This document shows positions 11,329 to 21,862 of a stretch of DNA of 64,000 bases, piece by piece. Position 1 is the stretch's first letter. Each line of letters begins with the position of its first letter. The position numbers were made by a program, and so were the translations under genes. This DNA is from Strongyloides papillosus (taxonomy: Eukaryota; Nematoda; Chromadorea; Rhabditida; Strongyloididae): the NCBI GenBank assembly GCA_005656395.1, contig SRSI01000027.1, positions 310,001-374,000 on the forward strand. Reading direction: 5' to 3'. The notes under the pieces were generated by a model. That model was not told where the DNA came from. It ran no database searches and worked only from the letters and a program-made list of their open reading frames with translations.

Positions 11329-11451
11329 TGTTGCACATGGTGCAAGAGGATTAGCTTGATATAACTTTGTCATTGTTTTTTTCATATTTAAAGAGTAATT
11401 TTTATAAATAAAGGCAGTATCGATAATAATCTGTTTTATTATTGTCTAACA
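11329..11451 (+). repeat. 5' LTR of element 2 (123 bp)
   Basis: Starts TGTTGCACATGG and ends GTCTAACA. It carries TATAAATAAAGG near 11403, which could serve as TATA box and/or AATAAA polyadenylation signal. The final A of the LTR is also the A of the polyprotein ATG. It is unusually short for an animal Ty3-like element. Confidence 0.95.
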
Positions 11452-14400
11452 TGGGGGCTCAACCAGATTCTATTATATCATATTGTGGTAAATATGATTA
11501 CATTGAATACATTCAACGTGTAAAGTTATTATCAGGTGATAATTCTTCATTAGGGATATACTTTGCTAGAGCGCAACCAGAGGATATTGCTATGGAATTC
11601 TTCGATTCATTCGACAAAGATGTTTCTATTAATGATATTGGTGAAGACCATATTCAAGCGTTCTGTGAAAAGTATCAGGTGAAATGTATTGATGAAAAAA
11701 CTAAGGAATTGTTAAACTTTAGTGATGTAAGACGGAAATTTGATGAGACCGCATCAAGTTATGTGATGTGTTTAAAGCGTATGTTAAAATATTTTAATGG
11801 AACTGATGATTTGTTATTGTTCAAAATTATTGGCGAGGTACCTATAGAGGTAAAAGCAAAGCTTAAGGATGATAATTTATCGTTAAAGTTTGTAATGCAT
11901 GAATGGGATGAATTTCTTAGATTAATGGGTATGAGAAAGATACTAAATGGAAAATCTAATGAAAAGAATTTCAATAATGAAAAAAAAGGTGATAAAAATC
12001 AAAGAGTTTTTGACAATGATTTTACTAGAAAAGTAGAGATCAAAGATGAGGTCAAAAAATTAGATAGTGATATAAGACATAATGGTAATGTTAAAGGTGA
12101 AATTGATATAGAAGAAAAAATTAAGAGTAATACCAATATTATGACTGATAATGGTCGTGAAAAAATGAAAATGAAGGTCCCACCCCAAGTTTTATGTTTC
12201 AATTGTGGTGGAAATCATTATGCATCAAAATGTGAATTGAGAGGGGTTCAAATGGGATCATTGCAAATGCCTGAATCTTTTAAAGTGGCACCTATGCTTA
12301 TGGAAGCAGTATCAATTGCAGGAATTGTAGGACCAGTTAACATTGATACAGGATCACAAGTTAACTTGTTACCGTTAGGTTTAAGCAAGCAATTTAGTTC
12401 TCGATTTGATATGAAAAGAATTAATGTGATGGGCAAAGCCATAGATGGTAAAAATGTTGAACTAGAGTTGAAAGCTGAACTACCAATATTGGCATTGCGT
12501 ACAAATAAGAGGTATTGGACTGCTGAATTTTATTTTGCTAAGGGAGTAAGTCCAACAATTTCTTATCATACGGCAAGAGAATTGGATATATCTGTTGATG
12601 AATTGGCAGATGAAGTAATTAAAAATAGAGAAAGTATCATGAATAAGTTAAATGAAGTGCACTATCATAGTGAATTATTGGCAAATGAATTCGTGAAAAA
12701 TGAAAAAATTTTTAATGATATACTTTTACATCCAATTTCATATGTGGATATACCGGTAGTTGAAGAAGTTCAAAGTAAAATTTGTAAGCCTTATAAATTG
12801 AAAGATGGAGCAGATAGTGTACTACGTAAACAATTAGCTGATGAGATTGTTAATGAACGATTAGTACAAGTATTTAATCCAAGAGTAACATCTCCAGTAA
12901 GAATAGTTCTTGAGCCAAAACCAAGAATGTGTATGGATGCGCGAAGAATTAACAAGTATTTAGCTGAAGTTGAAATTGAGTTACCAAATCTTGTAGAAAT
13001 TCAACAGAAATTATCTCAAAATGAATGTTTTAGTAAAGCTGATTTAAAATGGGCATTCAAGAATCTGGGTATTTCTGATGGTTCTCAAGAATATAGTACT
13101 ATTGTTACAGCATATGGGACATTTCAAAGTAATCGACTTCAGTTTGGGTATAAATCTAGTAGTAGCATATTTCATAAATGGTTTGAGAGTTGTCTTAAGG
13201 AGTTTGGGGTTGAAAAATATATCTTATATATAGATGACTTGTGTTTGTTAGGATCTAAACAAGATCAAATCATTGAGTGGATAAAAGTAATTAATTGTTG
13301 TGCTCATTATAATATTAAATTAAATTTTGCTAAGTGCTCTTTCTTTTGTAATGATATGGAATTTTTAGGTCATAAATTTAGTGTTGGTTGTGTTTCTGTT
13401 TTGGATGCGAGACTAAATGAGGTTAAAAATCTACAATACCCTAGTACAAAAGATGAATGGTTAGCAGTATTAGGAAAATTAAACTACATGTCTAAATTTA
13501 TTCCTAATTATGGTAAATTAGCAAAGAAATTGTACCCAAAAAAGTCCGGAATTATTAATGATTCTGAAGGAAAAATTGTGTGGAAAGAATTGATGAATGA
13601 AATTCATAATGTAAGAAATTTTTATCTTCCATTACCAAATGAAAAATTATATGTAGAAGCAATTATGGATGATAATGTGATTTCTGCTGAAATATATGTT
13701 CAAAGAGACAGTAAAAAATTAATTTCAATTGTTGAAAGGAAAAAAATTGATGCTGAGAATAGATATACAAGTGCTGAAGTTGAATTAGTTAGCATTAATA
13801 ATGCTTTAAATAAATTAAAAATAGATAGTACAAGAGTTGTATTAGTGGTTAGTAATAATTACGTAGCAAAGTTGTTGAAACAGACAGATGATGTTCTCAA
13901 CGAAGCTTCTAATAGATTACAATCATTAATTATACCTTTACAATTACGAGAATATGATGTCATAGTGAAATCAAAACCAATACATGTTAAAGCCATGGTG
14001 ATTGTACCTAATGAACCAATAGAATTAAGTTTAGCTGATAAAATATTGGATTGGCAAAAAAGTGATAACATGTGTCAAATGATTAAAGAGTATATTAAAA
14101 CATTAAACAAAGATGTTTATAAGAAATTACCTAAAATGCTTGTTGATAAAATGAATTTAATTGATATAGATTTAGATGGTATGTTATTTGTTGACAGAAA
14201 ACCAATAATTTCAATAGAATTGGGAAAAGAATTAGCATTACATGATCATATGAAGAATCATAACGGGCAAAAAGCACTGTATGAAGCTTTAGCTACAAAA
14301 TTTTTTTGTTTTGGTTTATCAAATGTTTGTATTGAAATAGTACGGAAATGTCATGTTTGTAATGTTACTAGACCTTTACAACCGAGTAAAGCTAAAGTGA

Positions 14401-15917
14401 ATGTATGGCCAAAATGTACGTATGCTCGTGAGCGAATGCACTGTGATATTGCATATTATGAATCTTTACCAATTTTTGTGATTACTGATGCATTTTCCTC
14501 ATATACGTATGCATGTGTTTTAAGAAGTAAAAAATCAAGTGAAATTTTAGAAGTGTTGAAGAAAATTTACAGTGAACATCCAGTAAAAATGTTGGTAAGT
14601 GATAATGAACCAGCCTTAAATTCAAGGGAAATAATGGAATTAATTAATAATCAGTCAACTACTACTTGGATTACAAAGAAAAGTAACTCAATAGCTTATC
14701 ATTCACAATCGAATGGTTTAGTTGAAAGAGCCATACGCTCCTTAAAAGCTAAACTTGATAAGTTTAGATTTGAAAACAAAGATATGTCATTGGAAAAATT
14801 GCTAGTTTTAGCACTTACAGCAACGAATAATTGCGGTAATAAACATACAAAATTTTATTGTGGTATTGATTATCAAGATAATGTATTTAATGATAAATAT
14901 GTTCAGGTTAAAGAATATCCAATTTATTTTAGAAAATGCGGTAAATTATCAACACAATTTGAAATTGGTACAGTTATTGGACATTTGGGAAATAGAACAC
15001 TTCATATTGTTGACGACAATAATGTGGGTCATTTTATTTCAAAAGATTATGTTCATAATGGATTGGTACCACCACATTTGTATGATATTGAAGAAGTATC
15101 ATTAGAGGATTCTAATTTGTTCAATGAACAAACCGTAAATGTGATTCCGGCCCCGGAGATTGATGAAATCAATGAGGTGGAAAGAATGAATGAAAAGTTA
15201 GAGAATGAAATAGATGGAAAACAAAACGTAGATGATTCTGTAACTGACGATAATTTAGGAAAAGAAAACAAGTCAACAATACTTGATCACAACTATGAAG
15301 ATAGTTATATTGAAAATTGGAAAGTTGAGAATAAACTTGAATCATTGGTCTGTGATGAGGAAATTATTGAATGTATAAGAAAGTTTGAAGGAGATACAAT
15401 AATGATTATTGACGGTAGTGCTGATAATAGTAAGAAAGCAGACGCTTCAAATCATGGTATTGGAGTAGTAATTATAAATAAGTCATTCAAAAGTATTATG
15501 ATGAAAGGACTTCATGGATTTTTAGTTGGAAGAGTGACTTCAGCTAGAGTAGAAGTTGCTGCTATGCTTGCTGCATTAGAAGAAAGTTGTAATATGGAGA
15601 AGGTATTAATTTTGGGTGATAATACTTATGTACTAGAAGCATGTATTGATAAAGAACAACTGAATAAATTTGCTAAAGATTATTATCAACCACAGAATAA
15701 GTTATGGTCAAAAATAAAAGTTATATTAGATAAAGAGAGTGACAATAAGTTTACATTTGAACATATAACTTCAAAGACGAATGAATTTAGTAAAGTGGTA
15801 GATCAAATAGCTAAAGGAACGACACCAATTACAGTTCGTTTATTAGAGGTATTGAAACCTTTGGGAAAGTTTAAAGTTGCCAAAGAAGGTATTTCAAAGA
15901 ATATTTTTAAGAATTAA
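11451..15917 (+). CDS. Gag-Pol polyprotein of element 2 with C-terminal second RNase H
   Basis: Single ORF of 1488 codons from ATG 11451 to TAA 15917. Approximate residues: Gag 1-285 with one knuckle, CFNCGGNHYASKC (249-261); retropepsin with NIDTGSQVNLLP (297); RT with YILYIDDLCLL (589); an RNase H-like region 728-845 that keeps the first Asp and a Glu (YTSAEVEL) but has VVSNNY where the third catalytic Asp (TDH/SDN) should be; integrase zinc domain HMKNH...CHVC (930-970); DDE core with MHCDIAYY (996), VSDNEPAL (1050) and GLVERAIR (1088); an acidic linker; then a second RNase H, 1315-1455, with IIDGSAD (D), ARVEVAAML (E), LGDNTY (D) and HITSKTNEFSKVVDQIAK (H, N, D). All its catalytic positions are present, so it likely replaces the decayed first copy. 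No frameshift separates gag and pol. Confidence 0.93.
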   Translation: MGAQPDSIISYCGKYDYIEYIQRVKLLSGDNSSLGIYFARAQPEDIAMEFFDSFDKDVSINDIGEDHIQAFCEKYQVKCIDEKTKELLNFSDVRRKFDETASSYVMCLKRMLKYFNGTDDLLLFKIIGEVPIEVKAKLKDDNLSLKFVMHEWDEFLRLMGMRKILNGKSNEKNFNNEKKGDKNQRVFDNDFTRKVEIKDEVKKLDSDIRHNGNVKGEIDIEEKIKSNTNIMTDNGREKMKMKVPPQVLCFNCGGNHYASKCELRGVQMGSLQMPESFKVAPMLMEAVSIAGIVGPVNIDTGSQVNLLPLGLSKQFSSRFDMKRINVMGKAIDGKNVELELKAELPILALRTNKRYWTAEFYFAKGVSPTISYHTARELDISVDELADEVIKNRESIMNKLNEVHYHSELLANEFVKNEKIFNDILLHPISYVDIPVVEEVQSKICKPYKLKDGADSVLRKQLADEIVNERLVQVFNPRVTSPVRIVLEPKPRMCMDARRINKYLAEVEIELPNLVEIQQKLSQNECFSKADLKWAFKNLGISDGSQEYSTIVTAYGTFQSNRLQFGYKSSSSIFHKWFESCLKEFGVEKYILYIDDLCLLGSKQDQIIEWIKVINCCAHYNIKLNFAKCSFFCNDMEFLGHKFSVGCVSVLDARLNEVKNLQYPSTKDEWLAVLGKLNYMSKFIPNYGKLAKKLYPKKSGIINDSEGKIVWKELMNEIHNVRNFYLPLPNEKLYVEAIMDDNVISAEIYVQRDSKKLISIVERKKIDAENRYTSAEVELVSINNALNKLKIDSTRVVLVVSNNYVAKLLKQTDDVLNEASNRLQSLIIPLQLREYDVIVKSKPIHVKAMVIVPNEPIELSLADKILDWQKSDNMCQMIKEYIKTLNKDVYKKLPKMLVDKMNLIDIDLDGMLFVDRKPIISIELGKELALHDHMKNHNGQKALYEALATKFFCFGLSNVCIEIVRKCHVCNVTRPLQPSKAKVNVWPKCTYARERMHCDIAYYESLPIFVITDAFSSYTYACVLRSKKSSEILEVLKKIYSEHPVKMLVSDNEPALNSREIMELINNQSTTTWITKKSNSIAYHSQSNGLVERAIRSLKAKLDKFRFENKDMSLEKLLVLALTATNNCGNKHTKFYCGIDYQDNVFNDKYVQVKEYPIYFRKCGKLSTQFEIGTVIGHLGNRTLHIVDDNNVGHFISKDYVHNGLVPPHLYDIEEVSLEDSNLFNEQTVNVIPAPEIDEINEVERMNEKLENEIDGKQNVDDSVTDDNLGKENKSTILDHNYEDSYIENWKVENKLESLVCDEEIIECIRKFEGDTIMIIDGSADNSKKADASNHGIGVVIINKSFKSIMMKGLHGFLVGRVTSARVEVAAMLAALEESCNMEKVLILGDNTYVLEACIDKEQLNKFAKDYYQPQNKLWSKIKVILDKESDNKFTFEHITSKTNEFSKVVDQIAKGTTPITVRLLEVLKPLGKFKVAKEGISKNIFKN
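11452..11466 (+). promoter_or_regulatory. Primer-binding site of element 2, probably tRNA-Pro
   Basis: TGGGGGCTC follows the LTR with no gap. It is the complement of the 3' end GAGCCCCCA that animal tRNA-Pro carries once CCA is added; after nine bases the match stops. The site lies inside the first codons of the polyprotein. Confidence 0.55.
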
Positions 15918-15935
15918 ATTGTATTCCTCCCCCAA

Positions 15936-16058
15936 TGTTGCACATGGTGCAAGAGGATTAGCTTGATATAACTTTGTCATTGTTTTTTTCATATTTAAAG
16001 AGTAATTTTTATAAATAAAGGCAGTATCGATAATAATCTGTTTTATTATTGTCTAACA
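15936..16058 (+). repeat. 3' LTR of element 2 (123 bp)
   Basis: Identical by eye to the 5' LTR. The bases just before it on the + strand are pyrimidine-rich (CCTCCCCC at 15926-15933) rather than the expected polypurine tract. CATAT follows at 16059-16063. Confidence 0.95.
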
Positions 16059-16063
16059 CATAT

Positions 16064-16763
16064 GCTTTCATAAAGAGCTTTCTTTAACATATCACAATAT
16101 TTTTGTTAATAAGTTTAAGTAGTTTGAATTATTATAAATTTTACTTTTTTATGAAGTTACACTCTTCTGAAGGCGGAAATTTTTTTGGTACTTTAAAGGT
16201 CTCATTTAAAAATCAAATCTATGAAAAGTCATAAAATTATATGGATTTTTATCTATAGTAAAAAATATCTTCTACATATTTAAAGTTAATATATGAACAA
16301 ATACTAAAATAATATTTTTAATTATTAATGCTTTGTGTGGTTAAATAATAATTTTTAGCTTTTTGTTATTATTATTATAAATTTTTATATTTATTGTTAC
16401 AAGTAAATTGTTTAAGCTAATGATTTTTGTTAAAACTTAACAACTTTACACGAAATTGAGTTTTAACAACGTATTTCATGTATATTAGAAAAAAAAAACT
16501 AGATCCTAAGATTAGAATTATATCAAAAACATTAAGATTAAATAAAAGTTACATTATTTAAAATATAAAACAATTATAATTTTGTAAAAAAAACAGCAAA
16601 GTTTTGCGACAACCTGATATTTTTCATCATTTAAAACATTTTTGCTGTCGCTTGATAATTTTAAAATTTGAATAAATGTTGGTTTTTTTAACAGGTGAGA
16701 ATTTTTATTGCATTTTATGTAATAATGTCAAAATTTTTCCCATTTTTTTCTGTGTGTACTTAA
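16064..16763. other. AT-rich DNA after element 2, with a mariner-like end
   Basis: No gene. CAAAGTTTTGCGACAACCT near 16597-16615 resembles the right end of the mariner at 57453-59836 (TTTTGCGACAACCT), so it may be a solo mariner terminus. The right inverted end of the tentative host element (to 16757) is also here. Confidence 0.4.
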
Positions 16764-18080
16764 ATATGTTGATTAGAATATGCTTAAACACATATATAAA
16801 AATTATGAGAAAGTAATGTATAGTTTTTAAAATATTGCCATATTTATTCATTATACTTTATAAATATATGATAAATATAAATGTATGAAAATCGTTTTTT
16901 CAAATGCTACAGATAGTAAATACGAGTTTTTGGAAACAATCAAAATACCTAGATATGTTGATTAGAATGTACTTAATCACATATATCAAAATTGTGAGAA
17001 AGTAATGTTTCGTTTTTAAGAAATTATCATTTTCACTAAAATACGTTACTAAGATATTAAATATATAGATGTATGAAAATTGTTTTTTCAAATGCCATAG
17101 ATGGTAAATTTGATTTTTTAGAAACAATCAAAATATATAGATATGTTGATTAGAATGTTCTTAATCATATATATCAATATTGTAGGAAAGTTATGTTTCA
17201 TTTTTAAGTTTTGCTATTTTAATGATCATGCTTTATTTTATATTCGTATATAGATGATGTATGGGAATTGTTTTTCCAAAAGTCATAGATGATAAAAATG
17301 ATTTTTTAGAAACAAATGGAATATTCAAATATGTTGATTAGAATGTTCTTAATCACATATATCAAAATTGTAGGAAAGTTATGTTTTATTTTTAAGTTTT
17401 GTTATTTTAATGATCATGCTCTATTAATATATCGTATATAGATAATGTATGGGAATTGTTTTCCAAAAGCCATATATGATAAAAATGATTTTTTAGAAAC
17501 AATCAAAATATATAGATATGTTGATTAGAATGTTCTTAATCACATATATCAATATTGTAGGAAAGTTATGTTTCATTTTTAAGTTTTGCTATTTTAATGA
17601 TCATGTTTTATTTTATATTCGTATATAGATGATGTATGGGAATTGTTTTCCAAAAGTCATAGATAATAAAAATGATTTTTTAGAAACAAATGGAATATTT
17701 AAGTATGTTGATTAGAATGTGCTTAATCACATGTATAAAAATTATGAGAAAGTAATGTTTCGTTTTCAAAATATTGCCATTTTTATGCATCATACCTTAC
17801 TGATATCAAGTATATATAAATGTATGAATATTGTTGTTTCAAATGCCATAGATGGTAAATTTGAGTTTTTAGAAACAATGAAAATACCTAGATATGTTGA
17901 TTAGAATGTACTTAATCACATATATAAAAATTATGAGAAAGTAATGTTTCGTTCTTAAGATATTGTTATATTTATTTATTATATTTTACTTATTTATGAC
18001 ATATATAAATGTTTGGAAATTACTTTTTAAATGCTATAAGTGGTAAATATGAATTTTAAGAAAAAAATATCTTAAAATGT
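16764..18080 (+). repeat. Satellite of ~188-bp units, about seven copies
   Basis: The marker ATATGTTGATTAGAATG (or close variants) recurs at about 16764, 16953, 17141, 17329, 17516, 17703 and 17892, with a decayed start near 18075: spacings of 187-189 bp. Units fall into two kinds. The copies at 17141 and 17516 are nearly alike and differ from the outer copies (16764, 16953, 17703, 17892), which suggests a ~375-bp higher-order period in the middle. Apparent ORFs here are by-products of the repeat. Confidence 0.9.
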
Positions 18081-20640
18081 TGATAAAAATGATCTTAATA
18101 ACATTATCAAAAAATTTAAACGCTGATTTACTTATTTCTAAAGATTTTGTCTTTTAGAGTTTCTAGCATATTGAAATCCGGATTTCCAAATGTCAAATGA
18201 TAAAGATATATTTTAAACAAAATATAGTACTCAAGATTACAATTGTTTTAATTAAAAAACAGTTAAACTGGCATTATGGATGTGATAGTGTTTACAAATT
18301 TATAAAATTTCTCTATTTTAGTATTAATTACTGTTATAAAACTGTAACTAACTCAAGATAATTGATAAAGCAAAACAGCATTTTTTCTAAATGTTAATAA
18401 AATTTTTGTTACTTATTTTATTTTATGTTTGGAATCAAACACAACGCATACATATTATTTATTATTATAATTTTTTCATTATCTTTGGTAACTATTTTTT
18501 GATTAAAACAATTTTAATTTAGAATATTAAATTTTATCTAAAATAATTTTTATCTTTTGCAATTTGTAAAAGTCGAGTTTTAATTTACTATTAATTTTAA
18601 CAAAATAAAATTTATAATGATAATTAAATCAACATTTTCAATTATTCATATTTCAATTTATTAAATATTCCAATATATTAATACTTTAATTTATTAATTC
18701 TTCAAGTTTCTCATATGTTTTAGATAGCTAATAATAACAAACTTTCGTAATATTAACCCAAATGAACAATTGCTAGTTTAGTTATTTTCGTCGTATAACT
18801 TTTTAATCAAGTTAGTAAATTAATAGACTGAACTTTTAACGCAATTGATCAAATTAGTATGTAACTATACTATTAGTTTAGGTAAATCAAGAGTTGAAAA
18901 TTACTCAAAATTTTAAGGATTATAAATATGCTATATAAAGCAATTTGTTTAATTAAAATAAAAATCTAGTACTAATAATACTTTTAACTACCCTAATTTG
19001 CTAGTAAAGTAATTTTTATAATTTTTCAATTCTTTAAAATTTTGATTTCTTAGTTTGTTAATTCCTTTAAATATATTATTAAGGTGTCAATTTTTTATTA
19101 TTTAAGAAATGTTAAACCAAAGGTAAGTAGATTATGCGTAATGTTATTAAAGATGAGATAATTAATAAGCGATGAAAAAGAAAAATTGTAAAAATAATAT
19201 ATTACTTTGTTAAGTTGATTTTTTGAAAAATAAAGCATTATTTTAATATTTGTATATACAAAGTTTTAGTGAAAGATAATTTGTTTGCAAATTTTATAAC
19301 ATGCATTTGCACTTAGATTTAGTGCACAATTAAAATTAAAATGCTAAGAAAACATTTATAAAATCTTCTATCTTTATTAATAATATATATTCCAAAAACA
19401 CACGAAATAAGAAAATTCATCAAATTTAAATGTATTCAATATTTTAAAAAACTAAGTAAATTTTACAATTTTTTTCATGTCCATTATTAGACAAAATACA
19501 TTATGTAAAAAAAATGAATGGAATGTTTCCGCTCATCATCTTTTGTTTAGTGATTTTAAAAACGAAGGGTATATGCATTTAATAATATTTGACATAAGCA
19601 TATTATTTTAAAATAGTTATCTATCATATTAACTGTATATACAAAAAAAATTAAATGTATGTTATTTTGTGAAATTTTGTATATGCAAAAATGAGGCATA
19701 CGAAAGTATATGCACAAAAAAAATTGTTTTACATAACAGCCTTCGTGAGAGAAGAATTTGATTTTATGTGAATCAGGCTTTAACTTATTTTTAAAGTATT
19801 TCGAAAAATTGTTATGCACAACTCAAATTTTACAGCAATCGTCTTAATAATTTTAAAAATCCAAAGACGCATAATGACTATTTAAAAACATTATCTATTC
19901 TTTAAATACAAGCATATGATTTTCTAAACCAATAACAAGAATTTAATTGTTTCGAACTACAGCAAAGCATGTTAACAATCATGATAATAAATGGTCTATA
20001 TTTTAAATTTCCTTAATTTTCTAACAATATATATATAAAATAAAGTTAATAAATATTAAATATTTCTTAGCACACCTCACGAATTACAAACATTCTCTTA
20101 AGATATGTAAAAATCACTGTCTTTATTAGAAGTATATTTTAAAGTTTTTTTTTACACTTTAAAGATAGAAAAATTTACACCTTTAAGAAATCTAAATTAA
20201 ATATTTTGTGTATTTTTAAAAGACAGCGATAGATTTATAATACTATAAAAATAAAGTCAGTAAAACATTAGAAGTATACGATATCTGGTATTGTAAGAAA
20301 AATTCAGTTTACTAAAAAAATTATGTCGTTTATATAAAAATGAAAGAAAGTTAAGTATAATTCCTCAAAAAAAAAGTAATTTTAACATCCAAATTTGTTT
20401 TATTAAATATCATATACTGATATAGATATTCTGACATTGTAAACAAGTAGCCATCAAACAAAGCGAATAGAGCTGCTTGTAATTTTAATAATAAAAGATT
20501 TAATTTCAATTATACTCAAAATTTACACCATATAAATTTCGCTTATTTTTGTGTAATTTTGGCGGAAAAATTTAACTAGCTTTGCGGTAGCGATCAAAAT
20601 TAATTTTTAAAATTATCTAAAAATTTAAATATAATTTTTT
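18081..20640. other. AT-rich intergenic DNA
   Basis: About 2.6 kb with no supported gene. Six-frame ORFs are short, Phe/Ile/Asn-rich and without domains. Confidence 0.5.
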
Positions 20641-20717
20641 TCATAGGACAGAAAATGAACTGTGGACGAAAAATGATCCTTTAGGACGGAAAATGCACGT
20701 TTTTTTTTTGTGTGTTC
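20641..20717. other. End of an unidentified repeat joining the truncated mariner
   Basis: Contains three imperfect GGACGRAAAATG motifs (about 20646, 20664, 20688) and ends in a T-run plus GTGTGT at 20717, like the ACACACAAAA ends seen elsewhere in the window. The mariner sequence is cut off exactly here, so this element probably truncated it. Confidence 0.4.
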
Positions 20718-21603
20718 TGAAAATTTTCTCCGTTAAGAAGTTATCGAGATGTTTGAAAAAGTGGAAATCTGTTGAAGCAAGGTCAGATAAATATGCGGGA
20801 TAAGGCAGTGTTCCATACATTAATTCGTTCAGTTTCTAGAGGGTCTTCTTTGAAACATGAGGTTTTGCGTTATCATGGAGGAGAATTGGCTCATTTCTAT
20901 TGACTAAACCAGGCATTTTTTGAGACAATTTTTGATGCATTTCTTCAAGCACTTGACAATAGGACTCCGAATTAATAGTTTCTCCATGTTCCATGAACTT
21001 ATAATGAATCACTCCTACAGCAGACCACGAAACAGTTATCATAACCTTCTTTGGGGTCAATTTGGGTTTTGGAAAGTGTTTTGGAGCTTTATTTTTGTCC
21101 AACCATTGTCTAGTTCTTTCACGATTGTCGTACAGAATCCACTTTTCGTCACAAGTTATAAGATGACTTAGAAATGGGTCATTTTTGTTCCTTAAAATGA
21201 GGGAAGAACAAACCTCAAAACGACACATTTTTTGATAGTCGTTTAATTCATCAGGTACCCATTTGTCAAGCTTTTTTGTCTTTTCTATCTCTTTTAAGTG
21301 ACGGGAAATTGTTGCTGTAGATACATTTAAGTCTTCTGCAAGACTCCTGACAGTTGCACGTGGATTGGCTTCAACAGCTTTCCGTAATTCATCGTTATCA
21401 ATCACGGTCTCAGGTCTCCCACGCTCTTCATTCTCGAGGTCTTCACTTCCTTCTTTGAATTTTCTAAACCATCTTTGTACAGTAGAAACAGAGACAAGAT
21501 CTTCTCCGAAAGATTCATTAATTTGTTGAGTTGTTTTTGAAGCATTAGTACCGCGTTTGAACTCACAAAGCATAATAGCACGAATATCACGTTTTGAAAG
21601 CAT
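20717..21603 (-). pseudogene. Mariner transposase, interrupted and truncated
   Basis: Reads from ATG 21603 to TAG 20836-20838 (255 aa), then in the same frame to about 20717. The N-terminus has the paired helix-turn-helix DNA-binding region (TVQRWFRKFKEGSEDLENEE, then [20 protein letters not shown]). The catalytic core shows ITCDEKWILY (first Asp), the WVPDEL mariner signature and LLHDNAKPH (second Asp). After the TAG the frame shows YLSDLASTDFHFF, which supplies the third Asp of a D34D triad. The protein would cut and join at TA dinucleotides. With one nonsense codon and loss of the last ~40 residues it is inactive. Confidence 0.85.
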
Positions 21604-21790
21604 AGTTTGTTTTTGAAATAATTTGAAGATAAATAGAGCTCATGGCAACAATATATATATCATCGTGTAGAGGAGATTTAGGAGAATCTAACAGTTTGTT
21701 TAATTATACCAAAACATAACAAATCGTTTAAGAAAAGGCGCGCCAAACAACGCGCATTAAAAAACAGTCACTTCATATGTAACAACCTAA
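20717..21790 (-). mobile_element. 3'-truncated mariner element
   Basis: The 5' terminal repeat is intact at the right: on the minus strand it begins TTAGGTTGTTACATATGAAG at 21790, followed on the + strand by the TA target at 21791. The other end is missing, the coding region being cut off near 20717. It sits in a copy of the repeat also found at 7345. Confidence 0.8.
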
Positions 21791-21862
21791 TAAATAGCTC
21801 AATGCATTGCAATAGGTATTAAAAAAAACCATGGAAATATCCGAATTTGTTTTTGTGTATGT
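21791..21862 (+). repeat. Second copy of the dispersed repeat at 7345
   Basis: Begins TAAATAGCTCAATGCATTGC directly at the mariner end and matches 7345-7415 with a few substitutions. The TA at the junction is the expected mariner target. Confidence 0.6.

Larger units (their letters stand above)
11329..16058 (+). mobile_element. Intact LTR retrotransposon with dual RNase H (element 2)
   Basis: Two 123-bp LTRs (11329-11451 and 15936-16058), each TG...CA and identical by eye, enclose one polyprotein ORF. The flanking CATAT at 11324-11328 and 16059-16063 is a 5-bp target duplication. Identical LTRs plus an unbroken ORF indicate a recent insertion that may still be active. The domain order Gag, protease, RT, RNase H-like, integrase is Ty3-like, but a second RNase H follows integrase. 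Confidence 0.93.
11074..16757. mobile_element. Possible inverted-repeat element split by LTR element 2
   Basis: Left end ACACAGAAAAAAAGTGGGAA (11075) and right end TTCCCATTTTTTTCTGTGTGTA (to 16757) are inverted matches, with a weaker match continuing inward. The LTR element at 11329-16058 lies inside. If real, this is an older, non-coding element of about 1 kb that received the retrotransposon. The inner similarity is low, so this is tentative. Confidence 0.35.

Noticed and set aside
17719..17904. Small ORF in the satellite
   Set aside because: It lies wholly within 188-bp repeat units; neighbouring units have stops in the same frame.
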